NCBI RefSeq assembly: GCF_900188085.1
Contig: NZ_FZOU01000001.1
Location: forward strand, 1-64,000
DNA from: Granulicella rosea
GTDB taxonomy: Bacteria > Acidobacteriota > Terriglobia > Terriglobales > Acidobacteriaceae
Length of the DNA: 64,000 nucleotides
Direction of reading: 5' to 3'
The stretch's first letter is position 1. Every line of letters starts with the position of its first letter. Below, one piece after another: positions 1 to 9,192 of the stretch. Both the position numbers and the translations under genes were made by a program. The notes beneath the pieces are model-generated. The model made no database searches. It was not told the DNA's origin and saw only the letters and a program-made list of their open reading frames with translations.

Positions 1-74
1 CAGAACCTCGTCCCACTGCCGCCAGCCAAAATCACCGGCGCAAACCGGATCCCGGAACCTGCTTCTATGCTCAT
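1..74 (-). CDS. Sugar-nucleotide transferase, N-terminal fragment (mannose-1-phosphate guanylyltransferase type)
   Basis: Reading the minus strand from an ATG at 74 gives 24 residues that run off the left edge, containing APVILAGGSGTRF. This is the nucleotide-binding signature (GGSGTR) at the start of the NTP_transferase family, whose members join a sugar-1-phosphate to a nucleotide. The F directly after the arginine, with a partial TG(G) codon for W following, fits the mannose-1-phosphate guanylyltransferase branch (GTRFWP), which makes GDP-mannose. An AAGG sequence lies 5-8 bases before the ATG. Only the first turn of the fold is visible, so the exact substrate is inference. Confidence 0.75.
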   Translation of the reverse strand, partial: MSIEAGSGIRFAPVILAGGSGTRF

Positions 75-209
75 AGCGCCTTATCTTATTGGAAAGTTGG
101 GCCCAGCGCAGATGAAAACTCGCACTCTCGTCTGCCACCAACGATGCAGATCAAGAATTTGGCGCCATCCGGCTCCGAAGATCGAGGCCGGACGGCGCCG
201 CAACACGCT

Positions 210-1412
210 TTACGCCAGCTTCGCGAAGAACTCGCGCATCCGCTTCACGCCCTCGTCGATCACGTCCGGCGAGACCGCATAGGACAGGCGAATGTGCTCG
301 CTCGTACCGAAGGCCTCACCCGGAACGACGACCACGTGGGCCTCGCTCAGCAGACGCGCAGCCACGTCGGAGGCCGTCTTGATGCCGCCCTTGCCGAAGA
401 ACGCGCTGACGTTCGGATATACGTAGAACGCGCCCTGCGGCGTCGTGCAGGTGAGGCCGGGGATCGTCTTGAAGCCTTCGAGGATGCGGTCGCGCAGCTC
501 GATGTAGTTCGCGCGCATCTCCGCCACGCACTCCTGCGGGCCGGTCAGCGCGGCGATCGACGCCTTCTGCACCATGCTCGCCGCGTTCGACGTGCTCTGC
601 GACTGCAGCTTGCTCATCGCCGAGATGATCTGCTTCGGCCCCAGCGCGAAGCCCGCGCGCCAGCCCGTCATCGCATACGTCTTGGACAAAGACCCGAGGA
701 TGATGATGTGCTCCTTGCAATCGAGCAGCGAGCCGCCCGAGACGATGTCGCCCTGGAAGGTCAGGTACGAGTACGTCTCGTCCAGCAGCAGGTAGATGCC
801 GCGCTCATGCGCCATGCGCACGATCGACTCCAGGTCCGCCTGCTCGATGATCGAGCCGGCCGGGTTCGAGGGCGAGTTCAGGATGATCGCCTTGGTCTTC
901 TCGGTCACCTGCGCGGCGATCATCTCCGCCGTGATGCGGAAGTTTTCGCTCTCCTTGCTCTCGACCAGCTTCACCACGCCGCCGGCGTACTGAATGATGT
1001 CGAGGAACGAGACCCAGTACGGGACTGGCAAGATCACTTCATCGCCGTGGTCGATCAGCACCTGCACCGCGTTGAACAACGCCAGCTTGCCGCCGGTGGT
1101 GAAGACGCACTCATCGACCGTGTACTGCGAGCCGAAGTCGGCTGCGTGGCGATCCACGATCGCCTGCCGCACCTGCGGCACGCCGGCGACGGCGGTGTAA
1201 CGCGTGAAGTTGGCCTCAATGGCGGCAATCGCGGCATCTTTAATGTGTCGCGGAGTCGCAAAGTGCGGCTCGCCGGCGCCAAAGTCCGCCAGGTTTACGC
1301 CTTCGGCCTTCAGCTTCAAAGCCGCGGCCGTGATGGCCATCGTTGCAGAGACCTCAATCCGGTTGATCCGGTCCGTCAAAACCTTCTTCGCTACCAACGT
1401 CGCTGTGCTCAT
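210..1412 (-). CDS. Pyridoxal-phosphate aminotransferase, aspartate aminotransferase class I
   Basis: A 400-residue fold-type I aminotransferase that should transfer the amino group between aspartate (or a similar amino acid) and 2-oxoglutarate in the cytoplasm. The PLP-binding lysine is K244 in SLSKTYAMTGWR. SPSNPAG (about 180-186) and DETY (211-214) are the other cofactor and carboxylate-binding signatures. Length and the short N-terminus match the bacterial subgroup Ib enzymes, some of which also accept prephenate. The gene is alone, with about 135 bp to the divergent-edge fragment and 65 bp to the phosphodiesterase upstream. It could feed aspartate to the lysine genes at 27-40 kb, but nothing in the sequence links them. 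Family call is firm; substrate is not proven. Confidence 0.92.
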   Translation of the reverse strand: MSTATLVAKKVLTDRINRIEVSATMAITAAALKLKAEGVNLADFGAGEPHFATPRHIKDAAIAAIEANFTRYTAVAGVPQVRQAIVDRHAADFGSQYTVDECVFTTGGKLALFNAVQVLIDHGDEVILPVPYWVSFLDIIQYAGGVVKLVESKESENFRITAEMIAAQVTEKTKAIILNSPSNPAGSIIEQADLESIVRMAHERGIYLLLDETYSYLTFQGDIVSGGSLLDCKEHIIILGSLSKTYAMTGWRAGFALGPKQIISAMSKLQSQSTSNAASMVQKASIAALTGPQECVAEMRANYIELRDRILEGFKTIPGLTCTTPQGAFYVYPNVSAFFGKGGIKTASDVAARLLSEAHVVVVPGEAFGTSEHIRLSYAVSPDVIDEGVKRMREFFAKLA

Positions 1413-1477
1413 GTCTATAGTCTTTCAGATTTGGCGGCGCAGAGAAAGGCCTGAACCCGACTTACCCGGTCAAAAAG

Positions 1478-2815
1478 TCACTTCTCCAGCAGGTTTGCGC
1501 CTTCGACCTCCGGCATCCCGAACCCCAGCAACGCCGCCACCGTAGGCGCAACATCCACCAGCCGCTTTCGTCCCAGTCGTTTCGCCGGAACAGACCGCCC
1601 AAAGGCCACAAACGCCGCATCGAGCCGCGCATCGCCCGGCGCATTCCCATGCATCCCCCGCGCGCCACCGGTCGAAGTCACCCGTGGGCCAGCGGTCTTA
1701 CGCCCCACCATGAACCCCGGCTGCATCGTCGCGGCGAGAAACGTATTGCCGTAGCCGCCGGTCGCCGCCAGCTCCGCGCCGGTGTAGATCTTCGCGATCC
1801 CCGACGCCGTCGCTATCCTCTTGAAGGCGTTCGTTGCGAGTGCGACCGCCGCCGTATCCTTCGGGTCGTGAACGATCAACCCGAACGAAGACCCGCTGTC
1901 GAAGACCGCCACCCGCCACCGGTCGGGATGCCCTGCCGGAGCGCCCAGCCCCAGCCCCGCCAGCACCGCCGCCGGCTGAAACGCTTTATCCACCGCCAGA
2001 AAGCCATGGTCGCTGACGACGACGAAATCCACCTCGTCCGAATCTCCAAACGAGGCAGAGACAGCCGCTCGAATCTGCCCTATCAGCCCGTCGATGTGCT
2101 CGAGCGCCCGGTACGCCTCCGCGCTGTCCGGCCCATGCGCGTGTTGCTGGTGGTCCATGTCGAGGAAGTGCACCAGCATCAGGTCCGGCTTGCGCGTCTC
2201 GATCAGGAACGCCGCCATCTTCGCCCGCGTATCGTCGTTCACGCCCAGCAGCTCGTCCGCGTCGTCGAGCGTCAACGGCCCGGCGCTCCGCTCGAACTCC
2301 GCCGCCAGCCCCGGCGTACACAGCCCCCGGTAGAGCCGCAGGTCGTCCTCGCTCTCCCACTCGCGATACTCGGGAAAGTTGGCGTCGATCGCCGCCCCGA
2401 CCGTCACCGGCCACGAGACCGCCCCGGTCCGCAGCCCCGCCGCGCGCGCCACATCCCACAGCGCCGGCGCGTGCATCTGCTCCGCATACCAGAACCACGC
2501 GTCGCGGCCCGTGTGCTCGGGGTCGAACTCCAGGTTGCTCCGAATGCCGTGCCGGTCCGGCGAGACGCCCGTCACCAGCGTCGTATGGCTGGGATAGGTC
2601 ACGGTCGGAAACACTCCAACCAACCCATCCGCCACCGCGCCGCCCGCCACGAACTCCAGCAGATTCGGCGTTTTCAGATGGCGCTGCGGCAGGTCCGCCA
2701 GCGTCGTGCCGCGCAGCCCGTCGATCGAGATCACCACCACCCGCCGCCGGGCCTCCGCCCTCCCGCAGCAGAGCGCCAACAACAGCAGAACAACCCATCG
2801 AGCGCGCAGGCCCAT
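1478..2815 (-). CDS. Secreted alkaline-phosphatase-superfamily phosphodiesterase (nucleotide pyrophosphatase type)
   Basis: About 445 residues starting MGLRARWVVLL; the preceding GAGGTG spaced 5 bases supports this start over a longer one at 2869. The first 25 residues are a signal peptide ending near AEA. The mature protein has the type I phosphodiesterase/NPP pattern: metal-binding VVVISIDGLR, the nucleophile region FPTVTYPSHTTLVTG, DMDHQQHAHGP and VVVSDHGF, which together bind two zinc ions. It likely hydrolyses phosphodiester or pyrophosphate bonds outside the cytoplasm. The substrate cannot be read from sequence. The upstream gene on the same strand begins 75 bp away, so the two may be cotranscribed. 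Confidence 0.88.
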   Translation of the reverse strand: MGLRARWVVLLLLALCCGRAEARRRVVVISIDGLRGTTLADLPQRHLKTPNLLEFVAGGAVADGLVGVFPTVTYPSHTTLVTGVSPDRHGIRSNLEFDPEHTGRDAWFWYAEQMHAPALWDVARAAGLRTGAVSWPVTVGAAIDANFPEYREWESEDDLRLYRGLCTPGLAAEFERSAGPLTLDDADELLGVNDDTRAKMAAFLIETRKPDLMLVHFLDMDHQQHAHGPDSAEAYRALEHIDGLIGQIRAAVSASFGDSDEVDFVVVSDHGFLAVDKAFQPAAVLAGLGLGAPAGHPDRWRVAVFDSGSSFGLIVHDPKDTAAVALATNAFKRIATASGIAKIYTGAELAATGGYGNTFLAATMQPGFMVGRKTAGPRVTSTGGARGMHGNAPGDARLDAAFVAFGRSVPAKRLGRKRLVDVAPTVAALLGFGMPEVEGANLLEK

Positions 2816-2890
2816 CGGCTCACCTCGGAGCCTCCAGCATAACCCGCCGCGAACCCCGCGGAAGTCCACGCTCCATCGAGATCGGCGCCC

Positions 2891-3352
2891 TTACCGCCGC
2901 CCGCGCATCACCCGAAGGATCACCGGCGAAAACGTAGCCAGCGCCGAAATCGCCAGCAGCGCCTCCAACACAATATGCCGCCGGTCGAGCGCCGCCGCCG
3001 TCCACGTCAGCAGCACCCAAAACGCCATATCGGCCGACGCCGCGACATACACCCAGTCCGAAAACTTGTGCTGATCGCGAAAGAAGTCCATCTCAGCCAG
3101 CCTCGGATAGACGGTCCGAGGGCCGATCGTCAACCGCAGCAGAACCACCGGCAGCAGATTCACGGCCAACACCGCCGCCACCCACGCGCCGGCCAGCGCC
3201 GGCCAGCGCGCCTCCACCCACCACGTCGCGGCGATCGTCGCCAGCACGTTGAACGTCGCGCCGGCGTTGACCATCGCCGGAAAGTGCCCCATATCGCTGA
3301 GCCGGTTCATCTCGTTCAGCCGTTTTTCGTCGGATCGTAACGCTGTGCTCAT
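2891..3352 (-). CDS. Small four-helix membrane protein, unknown
   Basis: 153 residues from MSTALRSDEKRLNEM, chosen because a GGAG lies about 9 bases upstream and the longer ORF would run through the divergent intergenic region. Hydrophobic stretches near residues 30-45, 55-75, 105-125 and 130-147 suggest four membrane spans, with a positively charged C-terminus (VMRGRR). I do not recognise the family. It is divergent from the DUF427 gene (59-bp gap) and upstream of the phosphodiesterase on the same strand. Confidence 0.7.
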   Translation of the reverse strand: MSTALRSDEKRLNEMNRLSDMGHFPAMVNAGATFNVLATIAATWWVEARWPALAGAWVAAVLAVNLLPVVLLRLTIGPRTVYPRLAEMDFFRDQHKFSDWVYVAASADMAFWVLLTWTAAALDRRHIVLEALLAISALATFSPVILRVMRGRR

Positions 3353-3410
3353 CGTCCACACTCCGTCTCCGAAGAAGTCTATCCTCAGCCCAGGGAGCGC
3401 CTTCGACGTC

Positions 3411-3890
3411 ATGAACAAAACCACTGAGTCCGTTTGGGACTATCCCCGGCCGCCGCGTCTCGAACCCAGCCCGCGCCGCATCCGGATCCTGCACGCCGGC
3501 CGCACCGTCGCCGACAGCACCCGCGCCCTGCGCATCCTCGAGACCAGCCACCCGCCGGTCTACTACCTGCCACCCGCCGACCTCGACCTGAGCCTGCTGA
3601 CCCGGTCGAACGGTTACGGCAGCTTCTGCGAGTTCAAAGGCACGGCTGGATACTGGGATCTCGCCGTACCCGGCTCACCCGCCGTCGTCCAGGCCGCCTG
3701 GAGCTACAGCCAGCCCACCGCCCGCTATGCCGCGCTCGCCGGCTATCTCGCCTTCTACGCCAGCAAAGTCGACGAGTGCTGGGTCGACGACGAACTCGTC
3801 CAGCCCCAGCCCGGCGACTTCTACGGCGGATGGATCACCCGCGACCTGCGCGGCCCCTTCAAGGGAGCACCCGGCACACGCGGCTGGTAG
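3411..3890 (+). CDS. DUF427 domain protein
   Basis: 159 residues. The sequence has the DUF427 pattern: a β-strand HAGRTVADSTRALRILET, the PPVYYLPPADLDLSLL stretch, SFCEFKGTAGYWDL, and a C-terminal half rich in aromatic residues with AFYASKVDECWVDDELV followed by PGDFYGGWITRDL. Family members are small cytoplasmic β-fold proteins of unknown biochemical role. A single domain is present, as in most members. The ATG at 3411 is the first in-frame methionine that keeps the domain complete and avoids the divergent gene. The stop lies 2 bp from the end of the convergent methyltransferase. Confidence 0.85.
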   Translation: MNKTTESVWDYPRPPRLEPSPRRIRILHAGRTVADSTRALRILETSHPPVYYLPPADLDLSLLTRSNGYGSFCEFKGTAGYWDLAVPGSPAVVQAAWSYSQPTARYAALAGYLAFYASKVDECWVDDELVQPQPGDFYGGWITRDLRGPFKGAPGTRGW

Positions 3891-3892
3891 TT

Positions 3893-4498
3893 TTACTCCA
3901 GCCGCTTGCGCAGCACCCACGTCGTCATGCAGCGGTGATCCTGCACGATCGTCGTCTTCAGCGGATCGACCATCACCGCATCCATCTGTTGGGTCATCTT
4001 CATCAGCACGCGCTCGTCGACCAGGAACCACTCCGACCCGTCGCCGATGCGGTAGACATGGCCGCGCACCTGCTCGAAGTCCATGCCGATCCTCGAACCC
4101 AGCCGGCAGAAGAGCATCCCGCCCGGGCGCAGCACGCGCCAAAGCTCGCCTACCATCGCCAGAAAGTGCTGCTCATCCCTGGCGAAGTGCAGGACCGAGT
4201 TGCAGAGGACCACATCCGCGAAGCCATCCGGAAACGGCATCTTCTCGATCGGCGCGACCTGAAAGTTTTCGGGCGGCAGGCCCGGCGCCAGTCCCGCCGC
4301 CAACTGCCGCACATGGCCGACACCCTCCGCGCTCTGGTCCACCGCGAAGACCTCGCAGCCCTGCCGCAGCAGATAGACGAGGTTCCGCCCAAAGCCGCAG
4401 CCCGCGTCCAGCACCCGCATTCCCGGCGCAATGTTGCCCCGCAGAATCTGGTCGAAGACATAGATGTCGATCTGCCCGAAGGTCTCCTGAATCGTCAT
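3893..4498 (-). CDS. Class I SAM-dependent methyltransferase
   Basis: 201 residues. Motif I is RVLDAGCGFGRNL (about residues 28-40), followed by VFAVDQSAEGV (motif II, acidic D) and DVVLCNSVLHF (motif IV), then the LRPGGMLFCR strand typical of Methyltransf_11. It should use S-adenosylmethionine on an unidentified small substrate. Its ATG overlaps the stop of coaD by four bases (ATGA, 4495-4498), so translation is probably coupled to coaD. The C-terminal third (EWFLVDERVLMKMTQQ onward) is not a recognised domain. No nearby pathway suggests a substrate. Confidence 0.85.
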   Translation of the reverse strand: MTIQETFGQIDIYVFDQILRGNIAPGMRVLDAGCGFGRNLVYLLRQGCEVFAVDQSAEGVGHVRQLAAGLAPGLPPENFQVAPIEKMPFPDGFADVVLCNSVLHFARDEQHFLAMVGELWRVLRPGGMLFCRLGSRIGMDFEQVRGHVYRIGDGSEWFLVDERVLMKMTQQMDAVMVDPLKTTIVQDHRCMTTWVLRKRLE

Positions 4499-4989
4499 CC
4501 AGCGGCCGGCTTCTTCGCCTTCAATCGCTCGAAGACCAGCGGCGGGACCAGCGACGACACATCGCCGTTCAGCATGAAGACGCCCTTGATCAGCCGCGAG
4601 CTGACGTAGGTGTACTTCTCGGCCGGCATCATGAACAGGGTCTCGAGCTCCGGGTCGAGCTTGCGGTTCATCATCGCCATCTGGAACTCGTACTCGTAGT
4701 CCGAGATGGCGCGGATGCCGCGCACGACCGCCTTGGCCCCCTGCATCCGGGCAAAATCCACCAGCAGCCCGTCGAAGGTCTCGACCCGCACGTTGGGAAA
4801 CGGCGCGACGGCCTCGCGAATCATCTCCAGCCGTTCGGCCACGGTGAACAGCGTCGATTCCTTCTCCGCGTTGCGCAGAATCGCCACCACCAGCTCGTCG
4901 ACGATCTTCGACGCGCGCGCAATCAGGTCCAGATGGCCGTTCGTCAGCGGGTCGAAGGTGCCCGGGTAGATCGCTCTCAGGGTTTGCAT
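4495..4989 (-). CDS. coaD: Phosphopantetheine adenylyltransferase
   Basis: 164 residues, the usual CoaD length. It transfers AMP from ATP to 4'-phosphopantetheine, the fourth step in coenzyme A synthesis. The nucleotidyltransferase signature YPGTFDPLTNGHLDL is at residues 7-21. The second signature region is KYTYVSSRLIKGV near residues 118-130, and VVRGIRAISDYEYE lies between them. The start at MQTLRAIYPG is chosen because all CoaD proteins begin just before this strand; a longer reading to 5022 would run into the repeat-filled gap. First gene of a pair with the overlapping methyltransferase. Confidence 0.96.
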   Translation of the reverse strand: MQTLRAIYPGTFDPLTNGHLDLIARASKIVDELVVAILRNAEKESTLFTVAERLEMIREAVAPFPNVRVETFDGLLVDFARMQGAKAVVRGIRAISDYEYEFQMAMMNRKLDPELETLFMMPAEKYTYVSSRLIKGVFMLNGDVSSLVPPLVFERLKAKKPAAG

Positions 4990-5017
4990 ACCTCCAGCAG
5001 CATATCCTCTTTTGCTT

Positions 5018-5044
5018 GTCATTCCCGAAGGGAATCTGCTTCTG
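5018..5044. repeat. Short palindromic repeat, ATTCCCGAAGGGAAT family
   Basis: Contains the palindrome ATTCCCGAAGGGAAT followed by CTGCTTCT. A near-identical copy in the opposite orientation is at 23821-23846 and a modified one lies inside the DUF3999 gene near 54957-54980. It sits between coaD and the large nested palindrome. Confidence 0.7.
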
Positions 5045-5068
5045 TCTTTGTCTCTTCAATCGTCTTGC

Positions 5069-5238
5069 TTAAGGGCACGGCTTCAGCCGTGCCACAAAGG
5101 CTTCCTTGCCTTTCGGCTTTAGCCGCTGGGGTACGGTTTTCGTCAGAATTGCCTGCCATCTCAAACAAGAACCGTACCTCAGCGGCTAAAGTCGCTCTGC
5201 AATCTTTCCTTGCGGCACGGCTGAGGCCATGCCCTTAA
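5069..5238. repeat. Large nested palindromic element, copy 1 of 3
   Basis: About 170 bp bounded by TTAAGGGCACGGCTTCAG on the left and the inverted GGCACGGCTGAGGC...GCCCTTAA on the right. Inside is a second inverted pair (GGCTTTAGCCGCTGGGGTACG and CCGTACCTCAGCGGCTAAAG). Each outer arm is itself a hairpin (GGCACGGCTTCAGCCGTGCC). Copies 2 and 3 at 10944 and 18065 have the same plan. It resembles a BIME/REP composite; no RAYT transposase gene is in the window. Confidence 0.85.
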
Positions 5239-5350
5239 CAAAACGAATCCGCTCCTGCCTCTGCGATGATGCGAGCCGAAACAAAGAAAATGCAGCCGTT
5301 GTAGTCTTCTCCCATCGCATCGCGTCAATCACTGCAGAAGACAAGAGACC

Positions 5351-5971
5351 ATGCCACCATCCGCTCTCACCACCGCCGGCTTGCCCCTCGAACTGGAGCA
5401 GAACACCGCCGAGGGCAGTCTCGAGTCGATCGAAACGCTTCACCAGCTCTACCAGCCGCGCATCTTCCGCTTTCTGCTTTCGTCGGTGCGGGATCGCGAT
5501 CTGGCCGAGTCGCTCACGCAGGACACCTTCATGCGCGCCTGGGGCGCACGGGCCAGCTTTCGCGGCGAATGCGCCATCTCCACCTGGCTCATGCGCATCG
5601 CGCTCAATCTCCTGCGGGATCACACCCGCACCAACCGTTTCAAGTTCTGGAAGCGCGCCGGCAGCACCGCCGTCGACGCAGGCGAGCTCGCCGGACAGCT
5701 TGCACATCCGGATAGCTCGTCCGAGTCCCGCCTGATCGCACGCGAACAGGTCGCGCTTGTCGCCCGCAGCGTCGCCAAACTCTCCGAGCGCCAGCGGACC
5801 GTCTTTTTACTTCGCTTCGTCGAAGAGCTGGAGCTGACTCAGATCGCCGCCATCACCGACCTGCCCGTCAGCACGGTCAAAACGCACCTCTACCGCGGAC
5901 TCGCCATCATCCGCGCGCAGCACATGCCCACATCCCCCGGCCCGAGCACCTCCGGAAAGGAATCCCGATGA
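5351..5971 (+). CDS. RNA polymerase ECF sigma factor
   Basis: 206 residues with sigma-70 region 2 (IFRFLLSSVRDRDLAESL followed by TQDTFMRAW, about 36-66) and region 4 (LSERQRTVFLLRFVEELELTQIAAITDLPVSTVKTHLYRGL, about 140-182), and no regions 1 or 3, which defines the ECF class. It directs RNA polymerase to a small regulon. The last four bases (ATGA) overlap the start of the next gene, which has an anti-sigma-like zinc motif, and a Spy-like periplasmic protein follows. This order suggests envelope-stress control in which the third gene is part of the response. The start ATG at 5351 is the only one preserving region 2. Confidence 0.92.
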   Translation: MPPSALTTAGLPLELEQNTAEGSLESIETLHQLYQPRIFRFLLSSVRDRDLAESLTQDTFMRAWGARASFRGECAISTWLMRIALNLLRDHTRTNRFKFWKRAGSTAVDAGELAGQLAHPDSSSESRLIAREQVALVARSVAKLSERQRTVFLLRFVEELELTQIAAITDLPVSTVKTHLYRGLAIIRAQHMPTSPGPSTSGKESR

Positions 5972-6528
5972 ACCTTCAAACCGATCACCTGACGCACGAG
6001 CAGCTCTCGAACCTCCTCATCGCCGACCCAACCGTCTGCGACCTCGACCTTCCGGCCAGCGATTTGGACTCCCAGGCCGCCGCGCACCTGCACCTGTGCG
6101 CCGCATGCTCGCTCGAACTCGACGGACTTCGCCAGGCCATCGGCGGCTTCCGCGAAGCCTCCGTCGCCTACGCCGCGCGCCAGCCGCAGCGACAGGCCGT
6201 ATCTCGCCCGGAAAAGTTCGGCTTCGGACGCGTCTCGCTCTGGGCCGCAACCGCCGCGGCAGCCGTCGTCGTCGCCATCGCCGTCCCGGCGGGCATCCAC
6301 CGGCAGCAGCCCGTCGCGCCCATTGCCGTGGCCGCGCCGGAGACAGTACGGACGGACGAGCCGTCGGCTCAGGTGGCGCACACCGTCGAATCCGACGAGG
6401 CGCTGCTCGCCAGCATCGACCAGGATATCTCCGCGTCCATCCCTTCTTCCATGGCTCCGCTCGACAACCCCACACCGAGCGCCACGAACTCCACTCCAAC
6501 CGTCACCTCGACCGCACAATCCAAGTAA
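5968..6528 (+). CDS. Membrane-anchored anti-sigma-factor-like protein
   Basis: 186 residues. The cytoplasmic N-terminus carries AAHLHLCAACSLEL (about 34-48), an H-x3-C-x2-C arrangement like the zinc-binding anti-sigma domain. One transmembrane helix follows (about 90-110: LWAATAAAAVVVAIAVPAG), then a periplasmic tail rich in P, T, S and A with no known domain. It overlaps the sigma gene by four bases, which is how many cognate anti-sigma factors are arranged. Inference: it holds the ECF factor at the membrane until a periplasmic signal releases it. Confidence 0.78.
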   Translation: MNLQTDHLTHEQLSNLLIADPTVCDLDLPASDLDSQAAAHLHLCAACSLELDGLRQAIGGFREASVAYAARQPQRQAVSRPEKFGFGRVSLWAATAAAAVVVAIAVPAGIHRQQPVAPIAVAAPETVRTDEPSAQVAHTVESDEALLASIDQDISASIPSSMAPLDNPTPSATNSTPTVTSTAQSK

Positions 6529-6549
6529 TTCATTTCAAAGGACAAAACC

Positions 6550-7155
6550 ATGAACCGTAAGCCTCTCCTCGCCTCCGTGTGCCTGTTTGCCGCAAGCCTC
6601 GTCCTCTCCACTCCCACCTTCGCCCAGATGGGCGGCCCCGGCATGGGCGGCGGCGAACACCGCGAGATGCGCGGCGGCCCCGGCGGCGGCATGCACATGG
6701 GCCCCGGCGGCATGTGGTGGAAGAATCCCCGCATCGTCACCGCGCTTGCACTTACGCCCGAGCAGCAGAAGAAGATGAGCGACATCTTCGAGTCCAGCCG
6801 CATCCAGTTGATCGACGCGCATGCCAACGTCGAAAAGGCCGAGGTGCCGATGCAGTCCATGCTCGCCGCCAACCCACCCGAAACCTCCAAGGTGCTCGCC
6901 CAGATCGACAAGATCGCCCAGGCCCGCGCCGAGCTCGAAAAGGCCAACGCCAAGATGCTGCTCGGCATCCGCGGCGTCCTGACCCCCGACCAGTGGACCA
7001 AGCTGCAGGCCGAGGAGCACTCCCACCGCGGCGGCATGGAAAAGGGGCGTGGCGAGATGAAGGGTCGCGAAGGCAGAGGCCCCGGCGGTCCCGGCGGCAT
7101 GGGCCACGGCCCCATGGGCAACGGCCAGATGCCGCCCGCGCCGCCAACGGAATAA
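6550..7155 (+). CDS. Spy/CpxP-like periplasmic protein
   Basis: 201 residues with a signal peptide ending TPTFAQ (about residue 25). A Gly/Met/His-rich segment (about 26-55) could bind metal. The central helical part contains two LTxxQ repeats, LTPEQQKKMSDIF and LTPDQWTKLQAEE, the signature of the LTXXQ Spy/CpxP family of ATP-independent periplasmic chaperones and metal sensors. The C-terminus is again Gly/Met-rich. It is the third gene of the sigma/anti-sigma operon (21-bp gap) and is followed by a strong terminator, so it may be both target and sensor of the ECF system. That role is inference from position. Confidence 0.83.
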   Translation: MNRKPLLASVCLFAASLVLSTPTFAQMGGPGMGGGEHREMRGGPGGGMHMGPGGMWWKNPRIVTALALTPEQQKKMSDIFESSRIQLIDAHANVEKAEVPMQSMLAANPPETSKVLAQIDKIAQARAELEKANAKMLLGIRGVLTPDQWTKLQAEEHSHRGGMEKGRGEMKGREGRGPGGPGGMGHGPMGNGQMPPAPPTE

Positions 7156-7174
7156 CCTCACGTTTTGAACCCAA

Positions 7175-7207
7175 AGAGGCCGGTGCATTTTGCACCGGCC
7201 TTTTTCT
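7175..7207 (+). terminator. Rho-independent terminator after the ECF operon
   Basis: An 11-bp perfect stem, AGGCCGGTGCA and TGCACCGGCCT, with a TTT loop is followed by TTTTCTG. It ends the sigma / anti-sigma / Spy-like transcript 20 bp after its last stop codon. Confidence 0.92.
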
Positions 7208-7227
7208 GTTGAACACTTAACAAATCT

Positions 7228-7361
7228 GTCATCCTGAGCGAAGCGCAGCGAAGTCGAAGAACCTGCGTTTTACCTGCAGCGGCGACGGCTCTACAAGCAA
7301 GACGCAGGTCCTTCGGCTGCGCGTCTCGCGAAAAGCCGCGAGACGCTTCGCTCAGGATGAC
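7228..7361. repeat. GTCATCCTGAGCG inverted repeat pair
   Basis: GTCATCCTGAGCGAAGCG at the left and its inverse CGCTTCGCTCAGGATGAC at the right enclose GAACCTGCGTTTT and its inverted variant. The same family occurs at 13385, 31364, 34307, 46446 and 53215. It fills the gap between the terminator and recA and encodes nothing credible. Confidence 0.85.
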
Positions 7362-7428
7362 AGCATTGGTTGTGGCCTGAAACAAAGCCAGGGGCTGAAC
7401 CTCATCCCTAAGCCCTATTCCCTGCTTT

Positions 7429-8496
<1,068 letters not shown>

Positions 8497-8567
8497 GTAA
8501 AATCTCCTTTGAATCGTCAAGCCAAATACTAAAGCACGAATTTCCCGATAGCAAACAAAAAGCGAAA

Positions 8568-9179
8568 CTAAAAATTCCGCTCGAACGCCCGGCAACAGAT
8601 TGCGTCCGCCCACAAGTACCGGTAGCCCCGCACGCCGGCCAGCGACGACACGCCGCGATCCGGCTGGCGCTCGCTGACCCGCACCATGCTGCCCTCCATA
8701 TGCGGGTAGATGGTCGCGATGCCGACCTCGTTATACGAGTGCATCATCTCGCGCGCCTCGCGCATATTGCCGTCGCAGTAGTCGAACAGATAGCTCCACA
8801 ACGACTTCGTATTCGCCACCCAGCACAGAGACGGGCGCAGCATGCAGGCCAGCTCCGAACCGACGCCGATCTTCATGGAGTACAGATCCGCCTGCGCCAC
8901 GATCTGCGGCAACTCCGCCGGCGTGTTCAGGGCGAGCATCTTTCCGGCCAACTCGAAGATGCGATCGACCGCGTTCCGGTTCAGGTCGAGAATCATCGGT
9001 CCCAGGCCGAAGTCGCTGGCGCTGCAGTTGGCGATGGGGTCGCTGTCGCCCACGGCAAGCTCCGCGAACTTCAGCCTGGCGCCGTCGCGGTGATACTGCT
9101 TCAGGGTGTGATGCACCTTCAACCGGCGCGCAAAATGGGCGCCGATCCACGCCCAATCCGCTTCGTCCAGAGCCAGCAT
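8568..9179 (-). CDS. Unknown protein downstream of the thymidylate synthase-like gene
   Basis: 203 residues, no signal peptide and no clear membrane span. It opens with an acidic helix ([17 protein letters not shown]) and has a Cys-rich second half ([35 protein letters not shown]). [19 protein letters not shown] in the middle may be a ligand loop, but I do not recognise a family. It starts 13 bp after the ThyX-like gene on the same strand, so the two are probably cotranscribed. Codon use looks like its neighbours. The ATG at 9179 follows GGAAGAGGGAAG closely. Confidence 0.75.
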   Translation of the reverse strand: MLALDEADWAWIGAHFARRLKVHHTLKQYHRDGARLKFAELAVGDSDPIANCSASDFGLGPMILDLNRNAVDRIFELAGKMLALNTPAELPQIVAQADLYSMKIGVGSELACMLRPSLCWVANTKSLWSYLFDYCDGNMREAREMMHSYNEVGIATIYPHMEGSMVRVSERQPDRGVSSLAGVRGYRYLWADAICCRAFERNF

Positions 9180-9192
9180 CTTCCCTCTTCCT

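Noticed and set aside
144-1454. A 436-codon plus-strand frame over the aminotransferase
   Set aside because: High GC produces long antisense frames; composition is Arg/His-rich and no motifs are seen.
7158-7385. Small minus frame containing repeat-derived sequence
   Set aside because: Such peptides come from translating the GTCATCCTGAGCG repeats and are a well-known annotation artefact.
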